NCBI GenBank assembly: GCA_027022775.1
Contig: JALVXO010000040.1
Coordinates: forward strand, 1-16,608
Direction of reading: 5' to 3'
Source: Campylobacteraceae bacterium
GTDB taxonomy: Bacteria; Campylobacterota; Campylobacteria; Campylobacterales; Sulfurovaceae
DNA length: 16,608 nucleotides
Shown here piece after piece: positions 8,334-14,525 of this stretch. Position 1 is the first letter of the stretch, and each line of letters begins with the position of its first letter. Under the pieces are notes generated by a model. The model saw only the letters and a list, made by a program, of their open reading frames with translations, had not been told where the DNA came from and did not search any database. The position numbers and the translations under genes were made by a program.

Positions 8334-9455
8334 ATGGAAGATCTTTGCTATTACGAAGTTTTACAGGTCTCTAAAGATGCAACAACTGCAGAGATTAAAA
8401 AAGCTTACAGAAAACTCGCCTTAAAATACCATCCCGATAAAAACCCGGGGGATAAAGAGGCAGAAGAGAAGTTTAAAATTGTCAATGAAGCGTATGCGGT
8501 ATTGAGTGATGATGAAAAAAGAAGAATTTACGATATGTATGGCAAAGAAGGGTTAGGCAATGGAAACAGCCGCGGGTTTAGTAGCAGCATGGATGATATA
8601 ATGGATATATTTAACTCTATGTTTGGCGATGCTTTCGGTTTTGGACAGACAAGAGCCCAAAGAGAGCAATCTATGCCGTATCCTTTAGATATTGAAATAG
8701 AAACTACCCTTGAATTTAACGAAGCTGTTTTTGGAACAGAAAAAGAGATCGAAATAAATTACAAAAAGCCTTGTAAAAGCTGTAACGGAACAGGTGCAAA
8801 AGATGGCAGACTCTCAACCTGCAATTACTGTGGCGGACAGGGGCAGATTGTTATGCGTCAAGGGTTTATGACATTTGCGCAAGAGTGTCCAAAATGTCAC
8901 GGCAAGGGGAGAGTTGTAACCCAAAAATGCCCAGAATGCAAAGGCATCGGCGGAATTACAAAAAGCGAAACTGTTAAAATAAACATACCAGCTGGTGTTA
9001 ATGTAGGCAATAGATTAAGAGTACCGGCAAAAGGAAATATAGATAACAGAGGATACCGTGGCGATCTCTATATCCATTTTGACATAATAGACGATGAACA
9101 CTTTGTTCGTGACGGGGATGACATTTACATTGAAGTTCCGGTATTCTTTACCCAGATACTGCTCTCTGAAGAGATAGAGGTTCCATCACTCGAAGGCAGC
9201 CTCACAATTAAACTCTCTCCTAAAGTCAGAGACAAAGAGCATTTTGTATTCTACAATAAAGGTGTTCCAAATGTAAACAATCCAAGCAGACGGGGCAGAT
9301 TTATTGCACAAATTAAAATAGTTTACCCCAAAAAATTAAGTATCAAACAAAAAGAGCTGGTAAGTAAACTCCATGAAAGTTTCGGATTAGAAAGCAAACC
9401 TACAAAAAGCCTGTTTAAAAATGCATTTAATAAAATAAAAGAGTGGGTTAAATAA
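8334..9455 (+). CDS. dnaJ: DnaJ, Hsp40 co-chaperone
   Basis: DnaJ stimulates DnaK ATPase activity and hands over unfolded clients in the cytoplasm. The J domain spans about residues 1-70 with the HPD triad at 33-35, followed by a short Gly/Phe region with GLGNGNSRGF. The zinc-binding region has four CxxCxGxG repeats beginning at C147, C163, C185 and C199, making this a type I DnaJ, followed by two beta-rich client-binding domains. The length of 373 residues is normal. It is monocistronic: divergent from the Dabb gene and convergent with HU. Confidence 0.97.
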   Translation: MEDLCYYEVLQVSKDATTAEIKKAYRKLALKYHPDKNPGDKEAEEKFKIVNEAYAVLSDDEKRRIYDMYGKEGLGNGNSRGFSSSMDDIMDIFNSMFGDAFGFGQTRAQREQSMPYPLDIEIETTLEFNEAVFGTEKEIEINYKKPCKSCNGTGAKDGRLSTCNYCGGQGQIVMRQGFMTFAQECPKCHGKGRVVTQKCPECKGIGGITKSETVKINIPAGVNVGNRLRVPAKGNIDNRGYRGDLYIHFDIIDDEHFVRDGDDIYIEVPVFFTQILLSEEIEVPSLEGSLTIKLSPKVRDKEHFVFYNKGVPNVNNPSRRGRFIAQIKIVYPKKLSIKQKELVSKLHESFGLESKPTKSLFKNAFNKIKEWVK

Positions 9456-9503
9456 TAAGCGTACAAATAAATTATTTAAAAACTTATAGATACGCTTATT
9501 TTT
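9454..9503 (+). terminator. Possible terminator hairpin overlapping dnaJ stop
   Basis: AATAAGCGTA (9454-9463) and its exact reverse complement (9491-9500) flank a 27-base AT-rich loop, followed by a T run. The first arm overlaps the dnaJ stop codon. The large loop makes it a weaker candidate than the hairpin at 9531. Confidence 0.4.
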
Positions 9504-9530
9504 ATAACATATTCCACTTTAATAAATCTC

Positions 9531-9547
9531 GCCCCTAAAGGGCTTTT
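9531..9547 (+). terminator. Rho-independent terminator for dnaJ
   Basis: GCCC-CTAAA-GGGC followed by TTTT on the plus strand is a short GC-rich hairpin with a T tract, a few bases before the end of the convergent HU gene. Confidence 0.65.
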
Positions 9548-9551
9548 ATTG

Positions 9552-9836
9552 TTATTTTCCAGCTTCTACAGATTCTTTTAAATTTTTACCAGCTTTAAAT
9601 TTAGGAGCTTTATGTGCAGGCTTTGTATATGTTTTATCGCTGCCTGGAATTTTACCTCTTTTTTCAGGCACATCAACAGTCAAGAAAGTTCCAAAACCTA
9701 CAAATGTTACACTGTCACCTTTTACCAAAACTTCTGTTACTGTATCTAAAAAAGCTTTTAGTGCTTTTTCTGTAGCTGCTTTGCTTGAAAATTCACCTTT
9801 TTCTTTCATTAATTCTACAAATTGTGCTTTTGTCAT
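9552..9836 (-). CDS. hup: HU-family histone-like DNA-binding protein
   Basis: This small basic protein of 94 residues bends and compacts DNA as a dimer. It opens with the helical dimerisation part MTKAQFVELMKEKGEFSSK, has the VTFVGFGTF turn typical of HU/IHF, then the DNA-binding arm (VDVPEKRGKIPGSDKTY, TKPAHKAPKFKAGKNLKE). In the arm, the usual RxPxTG-type region reads KIPGSDK. The ATG at 9836 is chosen because AAGGA lies six bases before it; a TTG at 9842 abuts that site and is too close. A minus-strand TATAAT at 9870-9875 is a plausible -10. HU rather than IHF is preferred because it is a single small gene in a genome of this type. Confidence 0.93.
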   Translation of the reverse strand: MTKAQFVELMKEKGEFSSKAATEKALKAFLDTVTEVLVKGDSVTFVGFGTFLTVDVPEKRGKIPGSDKTYTKPAHKAPKFKAGKNLKESVEAGK

Positions 9837-9968
9837 GTACAATCCTTCAAAAAATTTAATTTATACTTAATTATATGGGTAAAATCTTATACAAAGTTTA
9901 AAAAATATCGAATTTATGAGATTTTATGTAAAAAAAGAGGGATTTTTTAAAAAATTAGCAAGATTTAA

Positions 9969-10054
9969 TGGTGCGGCAGAGAGGATTTGAACCTCCACGA
10001 GCTTACACTCACTAGCCCCTCAAGCTAGCGTGTCTACCATTCCACCACTGCCGC
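9969..10054 (-). tRNA. tRNA-Leu (anticodon GAG)
   Basis: The acceptor stem GCGGCAG pairs with CTGCCGC, followed by discriminator A and an encoded CCA. The D arm contains GGAATGGTAGACAC. The anticodon stem CTAGC/GCTAG encloses loop TTGAGGG with anticodon GAG, so it reads CUC/CUU leucine codons. A long variable arm, as in class II tRNAs, and the T arm AGGTTCAAATCCT are present. Total length with CCA is 86 bases. Confidence 0.96.
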
Positions 10055-10082
10055 AAATAAAAAATTATTAAACTGATAATAG

Positions 10083-10116
10083 AAAAAATAACCCAAGCGG
10101 TTTAAAAAAACCGCTT
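10083..10116 (-). terminator. Rho-independent terminator for atpE
   Basis: On the minus strand AAGCGGTTT-TTTT-AAACCGCTT forms a perfect 9-base stem directly after the atpE stop codon, followed a few bases later by TTATTTTTT. Confidence 0.75.
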
Positions 10117-10124
10117 ATTATTTA

Positions 10125-10430
10125 TTATAGGAATGGGTTTGAGAATAGAAGAATAAATGCAATTACAAGTGTATAAATAACCTGCGCTTCGATCATTGCT
10201 AACGCAATGAACATTGTAGTCATCAATTTGCTGCCTAAACCTGGGTTTCTTGCAGTTCCAGCAATTGTAGCAGCTGCAGTATGACCCATACCAATACCAC
10301 CACCGATAGCAGCAAGACCAACACCGATACCGGCACCAGCCAAAGAGTAAGCTTGAATCATCTCTTTTCCGCCTTCACCAGCAAATGCAAAAGCACCAAG
10401 CGCTAAGAATAATAAAAACAGTTTTTTCAT
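10125..10430 (-). CDS. atpE: ATP synthase F0 subunit c
   Basis: This is the membrane rotor-ring subunit of F1F0 ATP synthase. The 101 residues begin with a leader-like hydrophobic stretch (about 1-17, ending AFAFA-GEG), common in epsilonproteobacterial c subunits. Two transmembrane helices follow: helix 1 is glycine-rich (AGAGIGVGLAAIGGGIGMG), the RNP loop is at 61-63, and helix 2 carries the ion-binding glutamate E81 in IEAQVIY. The residue after E81 is Ala rather than Ser/Thr, which suggests proton rather than sodium coupling (inference). The gene stands alone, away from the other atp genes, as is usual in this group. It has its own promoter, structured leader, AAGGA ribosome site and terminator. 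Confidence 0.95.
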   Translation of the reverse strand: MKKLFLLFLALGAFAFAGEGGKEMIQAYSLAGAGIGVGLAAIGGGIGMGHTAAATIAGTARNPGLGSKLMTTMFIALAMIEAQVIYTLVIAFILLFSNPFL

Positions 10431-10533
10431 AAAAATCCTTTTATAAAATATAAGTTTATAGTCCTTTGGACTTTGCTTTGAGTCCGTTCGGCTTGCGTAT
10501 CCCTACTTATCACTCAAAAGCGGTCAAATTATA
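10431..10533 (-). promoter_or_regulatory. atpE promoter and structured 5' leader
   Basis: A minus-strand TATAAT at 10528-10533 would start transcription near 10521, giving a leader of about 90 bases. GCTTTTGAGT at the 5' end (10521-10512) can pair with ACTCAAAGC (10483-10475), with one bulged T. Just downstream, AGTCC-AAA-GGACT (10472-10460) forms a perfect small hairpin. Its AGTCC could instead pair with a GGACT just upstream, so two structures exclude each other. The ribosome site AAGGA follows. Confidence 0.5.
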
Positions 10534-10673
10534 CTTTACTTTTAGTTAAAAAGAAATAAAATAATAAGTTTTTTTTGATACAATCTTATACATTAAACTA
10601 AATAATAGATTTTTTGTGATAAATTATTCCAAATGATGTAATGCATTTTTGCATTAAACGATAGTTTTTAAAA

Positions 10674-10679
10674 TATAAT
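10674..10679 (+). promoter_or_regulatory. Putative -10 box for the L,D-transpeptidase gene
   Basis: A perfect TATAAT lies 20 bases before the ATG at 10700, and AAAAGG at 10687-10692 is the ribosome site. A small dyad ATGCA-TTTT-TGCAT lies about 20 bases upstream. Confidence 0.45.
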
Positions 10680-10699
10680 TATTTAAAAAAGGTAACATT

Positions 10700-11257
10700 A
10701 TGGGTAGTTTTTTAAAATTTATACTGATTTACATTATATTCTCTATTTTTAGCAATGCCTATATTATACAGCCAACAGGAATAACCACTTTTGATGTATT
10801 GGACGATAATGGCAATTTATTAAGAAAAATTGATTTAAAAGGTCAGGAGTTTATAGTTGTATCCGTAAGGGAACCTGGAAGTGACGGGAGGTTTTATGCA
10901 GTTGACAGAGACGGTATTGTATGGTGGACTGGAATTATAACTTCCGGTGCAGATGACTATAAAACCCCAAGCGGTATTTATACTGTGCTTCGCAAAAAAA
11001 GACACTATATGTCTAAAAAATATCCCGATGAAGATGGGGTAAATAATATGGATTTTGCAATATTTTTTACAAATCAAGGCCACGCTTTACACATGGGAAG
11101 CGTAAATTGGATGTCGCATGGCTGCATACACATAGCTCCAAAAGATATACCTGTAATTTATCACTGGGCGAAAATAGGTGACACTAAAGTAATAATAACA
11201 AGAAAAAGCTATATGCCTTTTGCAAAAAATTACTTAATAAAGTTTGGTTTTAGATAA
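10700..11257 (+). CDS. Secreted L,D-transpeptidase-like (YkuD) protein
   Basis: Residues 1-20 form a signal peptide (hydrophobic IYIIFSIFSNA), so the protein is exported. The YkuD core runs from about residue 49 (EFIVVSVREPG) through KTPSGIYTV (88-96) to the active site: H131 and S139-H140-G141-C142-I143-H144, with Cys142 as nucleophile. The family consensus is SHGCIR; here the arginine is a histidine. YkuD enzymes make 3-3 peptide cross-links, attach lipoproteins, or in some epsilonproteobacteria act as L,D-carboxypeptidases that set cell shape, so the exact reaction is open. The gene is monocistronic with its own promoter and AAAAGG site. Its 3' end abuts a nucleotidyltransferase gene fossil. 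Confidence 0.88.
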   Translation: MGSFLKFILIYIIFSIFSNAYIIQPTGITTFDVLDDNGNLLRKIDLKGQEFIVVSVREPGSDGRFYAVDRDGIVWWTGIITSGADDYKTPSGIYTVLRKKRHYMSKKYPDEDGVNNMDFAIFFTNQGHALHMGSVNWMSHGCIHIAPKDIPVIYHWAKIGDTKVIITRKSYMPFAKNYLIKFGFR

Positions 11258-11261
11258 TTAA

Positions 11262-11331
11262 GCCTTCCATAGATTTAATATCTTATAACCATGTCGGCAA
11301 AATGTTAAAAAAAAGATAACAAAGATGTAAA
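11262..11331 (+). pseudogene. Fossil 3' end of an MNT nucleotidyltransferase gene
   Basis: The frame ending near 11310 reads PSIDLISYNHVGKMLKKR-stop. The intact mntA downstream ends PIDLIAYNHAGKML and continues NEIDRKGVKL-stop. Nucleotide similarity continues past the early stop to GATGTAAAA, matching GCTGTAAAA at the mntA end, with a short internal deletion. The rest of the gene is absent, because the L,D-transpeptidase gene ends four bases before. This is a relic of a second mntA copy, left by tandem duplication or by loss of an older HEPN-MNT unit. Confidence 0.75.
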
Positions 11332-11372
11332 ACCCCATTTAGCATAATATAATTCTTAATTCTCTTATTTTT

Positions 11373-11390
11373 ACATAACCATTGTTATGT
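11373..11390. promoter_or_regulatory. Operator-like palindrome upstream of hepT-mntA
   Basis: ACATAAC-CATT-GTTATGT is a perfect inverted repeat with 7-base arms, lying just upstream of the likely -10 box. Toxin-antitoxin operons are usually autoregulated through such sites. The same ACATAA-N6-TTATGT frame occurs at 14251-14268 before the DUF4143 ATPase gene. Confidence 0.5.
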
Positions 11391-11412
11391 TGTTATTTTA
11401 TCCGTACAATTA

Positions 11413-11421
11413 TGCTATAAT
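11413..11421 (+). promoter_or_regulatory. Extended -10 promoter for hepT-mntA
   Basis: TGC-TATAAT is a perfect -10 box (11416-11421) with the TGn extension, 40 bases before the hepT ATG. The cas10-like operon has the same extended form. Confidence 0.6.
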
Positions 11422-11461
11422 TTCTTAAGAACCGCACATTTTGCAAAAGGGAACCCGTATA

Positions 11462-11926
11462 ATGTATTTAAAAAATCAGCTTAAAAAAGTCAAAGCCCAT
11501 TATAAAGCTTTAAATGAGTTTCATAATGCAATAAGAGATTTAAATTTTGATTTCAGTGTAGAAAGTTATAGACAGCTCGAAACAGCTCAAAAAGCTCTTT
11601 TAGAAGCTTATTTAAAGCGCTTTTCTTCTCTGCAGGATTATCTGGGTGCCAAAGTTTTTAAAAGTCTGCTTGATATAGCAGGTATTAGTTATAGCAAAAT
11701 GAGCGAAGTTTTAACTCTTATAGAAAAAGAAGAAATTATAGATTTAGATAAATGGATAGAGCTTAGAAACATCAGAAATGAATTAGAACACGATTATTCC
11801 GATGAAATCGAAGAAGCCATAAAAGATTTAAAATATTGCATAGATAGCTTTGGCTATATGCAAGAGGTGGTTAAAAAGGTTTTTGAATTTGCAAGGAATT
11901 ATGATGAGAGTATCGAATTACCTTAA
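11462..11926 (+). CDS. hepT: HEPN-domain toxin, HepT type
   Basis: This is a mostly helical protein of 154 residues. Near the C-terminal third it carries R105-NELE-H110-D-Y112, exactly the RX4HXY motif of HepT. HEPN proteins with this motif are metal-independent ribonucleases. In HepT-MntA pairs the nucleotidyltransferase partner inactivates the toxin by adding AMP units to the motif tyrosine. Here the next gene is an MNT protein overlapping this one by 23 bases, which makes the pairing firm. The start is ATG at 11462 with AGGGA nine bases before it; the TTG at 11441 would place the ribosome site inside the gene. The alternative name for such pairs is nucleotidyltransferase plus substrate-binding protein (HI0073/HI0074 type). 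Activity is inferred from motif and context. Confidence 0.85.
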   Translation: MYLKNQLKKVKAHYKALNEFHNAIRDLNFDFSVESYRQLETAQKALLEAYLKRFSSLQDYLGAKVFKSLLDIAGISYSKMSEVLTLIEKEEIIDLDKWIELRNIRNELEHDYSDEIEEAIKDLKYCIDSFGYMQEVVKKVFEFARNYDESIELP

Positions 11927-12194
11927 AAACACTATATTAGAAGTTATTCAAAACAGTTTTGGAAACTGCGAAACTATTCTCTTTGGAAGCAGAACAGACA
12001 ATAGCAAAAAAGGCGGAGATTTCGATATTGCTATAAAATGCAATCTCTCAAAAGAAGAATTCAAAAAAGCAAAAGTGCAATTTTTCAAAGAGTTAATCTT
12101 AAAAGATTTAGATCTGCCAATAGACTTAATAGCTTACAACCACGCCGGCAAAATGCTGAAAAACGAAATAGACAGAAAAGGTGTTAAGCTGTAA
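11904..12194 (+). CDS. mntA: Minimal nucleotidyltransferase antitoxin, MntA type
   Basis: This 96-residue MNT-fold protein has G28-S29, then nine residues, then D39-F-D41, and a third carboxylate at D74 in PIDLIAY: the full catalytic set of the polymerase-beta nucleotidyltransferase superfamily. In characterised HepT-MntA pairs this enzyme AMPylates the toxin. The usual spacing there is GSX10DXD; here it is X9. The second of two adjacent ATGs (11904) is chosen because AAGGA lies six bases before it and only three before the first. The gene overlaps hepT by 23 bases, so translation is coupled. A broken duplicate of its 3' end lies upstream of hepT. Confidence 0.87.
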   Translation: MRVSNYLKNTILEVIQNSFGNCETILFGSRTDNSKKGGDFDIAIKCNLSKEEFKKAKVQFFKELILKDLDLPIDLIAYNHAGKMLKNEIDRKGVKL

Positions 12195-12411
12195 AATTTG
12201 GCTTTATCTCTCGAATAAAAAAATAAACAAAAAAAGCTAAAAATACAGTCTATTTAAGTTGGAAATTTTTCGCCGCTATTCTGAGCGTAGTAAAAAATCT
12301 CAATTGAACGGCAATAAAGAGTTTCTTTGCTTCGCCCTGAATAACAATAATGACAAATTTCCAAACTTTTTTCGCAACCTCAAGCAATAATAGGAATTTA
12401 CACTCTTTTCT
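12195..12411. other. Gap between mntA and the yoeB relic
   Basis: Apart from the decayed palindromic repeat at 12256-12368 nothing codes here. A T/A-rich dyad, TTTGGCTTT with AAAGCTAAA, follows mntA around 12198-12240 and may end its transcript, but it lacks a following T run. Confidence 0.4.
12256..12368. repeat. Extragenic palindromic repeat, copy 2 (decayed)
   Basis: TATTCTGAGCGTAG at 12277-12290 and TTGCTTCGCCCTGAATAAC at 12327-12344 correspond to the arms of the element at 2935-3006, with many substitutions. The palindrome is extended outward: AAGTTGGAAATTT (12256-12268) matches the complement of AAATTTCCAAACTT (12355-12368) with one extra base. It lies just downstream of mntA, between genes that converge. 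Confidence 0.65.
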
Positions 12412-12575
12412 TTATTTATAGTGATATTTGCAAGAGATAATATAAATTTTACCATCAGCAACTTCATAAATCAAACGGTGTTCACTGGTAATTTTTCTCG
12501 ACCAGCAGCACCCTTTTAAAAATTTTTTTATCGTTAGATTGCCAATATGCATAATCTTTCCACGATTAAATTCAT
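12412..12575 (-). pseudogene. yoeB: Decayed yoeB (Txe/YoeB mRNA interferase toxin)
   Basis: Pieces of YoeB are recognisable in order but in two frames. The start MNLI overlaps the antitoxin stop as ATGA. Next, after loss of about 14 bases and a frame change, comes WKDYAYWQSNDKKIFKR. Then, after loss of roughly 30 codons, the C-terminus reads GCCWSRKITSEHRLIYEVADG and ends CKYHYK-stop. The catalytic-core end (EHRLIYEV, YHY) is intact, but the middle containing the usual PF.GIGKPE segment is missing, so no functional toxin can be made. It was second in a yefM-yoeB operon. Confidence 0.85.
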
Positions 12576-12823
12576 TCTAGCAATTCTCGCTCTAATCCAT
12601 TACCTGCTCTTAATTGCTCTAAAGACTCTAAAAGACGCTTTCGATTAGCAGGGGAGCTTAAAAGGTAATTTGTCTCTTTAAAAGCGTTATACTCATCAAG
12701 AGAAATCACAACAACACTCTATCTGCCTTTTCTATGAATAATAACCTCATCATTATCATTATAAACTGACTCAAACATCTCTTTTATATTATTTCTAGCT
12801 TCCGTTAAACCTAACACTTGCAT
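12572..12823 (-). pseudogene. yefM: Interrupted yefM (Phd/YefM antitoxin)
   Basis: The 84-codon frame reads as a complete YefM: MQVLGLTEARNNIKEMFESV opens the DNA-binding dimerisation part, and VVVISLDEYNAFKETNYLL then SPANRKRLLESLEQLRAGNG form the rest. Codon 35, where family members usually have a charged residue before SVVVISLDEY, is TAG (12719-12721). Apart from this amber codon the gene looks intact, so its loss may be recent, or tolerated because the partner toxin is already dead. A 34-residue N-terminal fragment could still be made. The start is ATG at 12823; the ribosome site is weak. Confidence 0.85.
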
Positions 12824-12834
12824 TGCAAATACTT

Positions 12835-12852
12835 ACATTATTATGTGCATAA
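12835..12852. promoter_or_regulatory. Operator-like dyads upstream of yefM relic
   Basis: ACAT-TATT-ATGT (12835-12846) overlaps TTATG-TG-CATAA (12841-12852), both perfect small palindromes 12-29 bases before the yefM start. This is where YefM-type autoregulatory sites lie. They are short and AT-rich, so the call is tentative. Confidence 0.35.
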
Positions 12853-12955
12853 TTAGGGCATATTTTATAATTTTTTTCAATAATAATTAAATTTATTAAG
12901 ATCTTGGCGGTAAATTTACACTTTTATTAAGTGAAGCCAACAAGGTACACCTGAC

Positions 12956-14224
12956 TTAAACTTCCCAAAAAAATTTCCAAAAAGGTATGACTTTTATATT
13001 ATCAACTGTTTCATCTTGGTTGTATGTTATTAAAATTTGGCTGTCAGTTTTAAATTTTTTTGCTGCCTCTTTTAAACCTTTTATTTCGCGCTCTCTGTTT
13101 CCGCTGTGCAACTCATAGCAAACTTGAACCGCTGTTAATTCATTCTCTTTTTTTAGCAAAAAATCGCACTCAAAAGAGCTGTCGTTAAAAGTAAAAACTT
13201 CATAAAACCTCTTTAATAATTCAGTAAAAACAAGATTTTCAAAAAGTTTCCCTCTGTTTTTTGAAAATCTAAAAGAGATATTGCCCAAAAAGCCATTATC
13301 TGCCAAATAACCTTTCTTTTTAGCTCTTATTTGCTCTTTTAATGAGTATGAAAACGGTTTTATTTCACGGTAAATATAAGCATCTTCCAAAGCATAAATA
13401 TAACTTTTTACACTGTTTTCATTTATATTCAAAGCTTTAGAAATTGTGCTGTAATTATAAAGCGATGCCGCATTACTGATTAAATACGTGCTTAACTCTT
13501 TAAACTGTTTAACTTCTCTTATTTTATGGTTTGCAACACAATCTTTTAAAGTAATTGTTTCATAATAATTTAAAATCAAATCTCTTTTATACTCTATGTC
13601 ATCTTTTTTATAAACTTCCGGAAAAGAGCCGTATTCTAGTATTTTATCAACAATATTCAAAACTTTTGGGGTATTATCTAGCAAATCAAAATAGGTTTCA
13701 ATCCCTTCAATACTGTAAATCTCTTGCATAGAAAGAGGATGAATAACCGTTTTTAAATATCTGCCAGAGAGTGTTATTGCATACTCGGAACTCAAAAGCG
13801 ATGCATTGGAACCTGTAATAAATATTTTTTTTACAATTTCATTATCATAAATTGCTTTTATAAATTTCTCCCACATATCAACATTTTGAATTTCATCAAA
13901 AAAGATATATTGGGGCTTTATGCCATTTATTTTTTCGGAAAGTTCCAAAATAGTATAAAGTTTTTTAGAATCCCCCCAGCACTCCGAAAAGTAAGGGTCA
14001 TCAAAGTTTATATAAACAATAGATCGCGGGTCAACATTTTGCATTAAATGGTTAATTAACAGTTTAAATATAGCAGATTTGCCAGAACGCCTAATACCTT
14101 GTAAAACCTCTATTTCTCTGTGTTCCAAGTGCTTTATAAGTTTAGTAACCGCTTCTCTTTTAAACAAACCTTTATATGTTTTATTGTTCCAATGCTTATT
14201 ATGAGCCAAAATCGCCTTTTCCAT
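12956..14224 (-). CDS. AAA-type ATPase with DUF4143-like C-terminal domain
   Basis: This 422-residue ATP-binding protein belongs to the large AAA/DUF4143 family, common in anaerobes, thermophiles and archaea and of unknown function. Walker A is G43-IRRSGKS-50, Walker B IFFDE at 107-111, a sensor-like TGSN at 137-140, and SGRYL near 153. The middle has a small winged-helix-like section (YSTISKALNINENSVKSYIYALEDAYI). The C-terminal part FECDFLLKK ... AVQVCYE (352-371) resembles a PD-(D/E)xK fold, but the usual E-x-K pair reads Q367-V-C369, so nuclease activity is unlikely. It is a single gene on the minus strand, next to the dead yefM-yoeB pair and opposite the cas10-like operon. The ribosome site is weak (CGGA, about ten bases from the ATG). 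A nearby 18-base palindrome suggests repression. Confidence 0.85.
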   Translation of the reverse strand: MEKAILAHNKHWNNKTYKGLFKREAVTKLIKHLEHREIEVLQGIRRSGKSAIFKLLINHLMQNVDPRSIVYINFDDPYFSECWGDSKKLYTILELSEKINGIKPQYIFFDEIQNVDMWEKFIKAIYDNEIVKKIFITGSNASLLSSEYAITLSGRYLKTVIHPLSMQEIYSIEGIETYFDLLDNTPKVLNIVDKILEYGSFPEVYKKDDIEYKRDLILNYYETITLKDCVANHKIREVKQFKELSTYLISNAASLYNYSTISKALNINENSVKSYIYALEDAYIYREIKPFSYSLKEQIRAKKKGYLADNGFLGNISFRFSKNRGKLFENLVFTELLKRFYEVFTFNDSSFECDFLLKKENELTAVQVCYELHSGNREREIKGLKEAAKKFKTDSQILITYNQDETVDNIKVIPFWKFFWEV

Positions 14225-14250
14225 AATATAATTCCGTTATTTAAAATTTT

Positions 14251-14268
14251 ACATAATTATAATTATGT
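14251..14268. promoter_or_regulatory. Operator-like palindrome upstream of DUF4143 ATPase
   Basis: ACATAATTATAATTATGT is a perfect 18-base palindrome, 27 bases before the ATPase start. A related but imperfect dyad CATAATTATATTATG lies at 14283-14297, and a CATAATATAATT half overlaps the start codon. The outer six bases on each side and the total length match the hepT site at 11373-11390. Confidence 0.5.
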
Positions 14269-14349
14269 TATTTTTATTTTATCATAATTATATTATGTTT
14301 CACTTAAAATCAAAATGCTTAATTACTAAATAAACCAAAATTTACAACA

Positions 14350-14525
14350 GCCAGATTTAACCCAAATTTGTATTAGAATTAGCAAAGATTTGGCAAATGC
14401 TTTAGTTTATGGTATTTGCAAAATATTAACCCAAAGGTTAATTAATGGATTTTTGTAAATGCCAGAAACTAAATGATTTGTTAAAGATTGTTAATATCTA
14501 GTACAAATTTTGGCTTAAAGCCTTC
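14350..14525. repeat. Long imperfect inverted repeat (about 170 bases)
   Basis: The left arm (about 14350-14424) and right arm (14449-14525) are complementary over most of their length, roughly three positions in four. The best stretch is 14401-14424 against 14449-14473 (three substitutions and one indel, two of them G-U compatible in RNA). The outer stretch around 14366-14384 matches 14490-14510. The centre contains a perfect hairpin ATTAACC-CAAA-GGTTAAT (14425-14442). The right arm overlaps the end of a broken reading frame. It could be a MITE-like element, an inverted duplication of a decayed gene end, or a structured RNA. Confidence 0.65.

Noticed and set aside
9837..9842. TTG start for HU at 9842
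   Set aside because: It directly abuts the AAGGA ribosome site; the ATG at 9836 has proper spacing.
11441..11461. TTG start for hepT at 11441
   Set aside because: It would put the AGGGA ribosome site inside the coding region; the ATG at 11462 is well placed.
12919..12933. CACTT-TTATT-AAGTG as terminator of the DUF4143 ATPase gene
   Set aside because: The stem has only five pairs and no proper T run follows on the minus strand.
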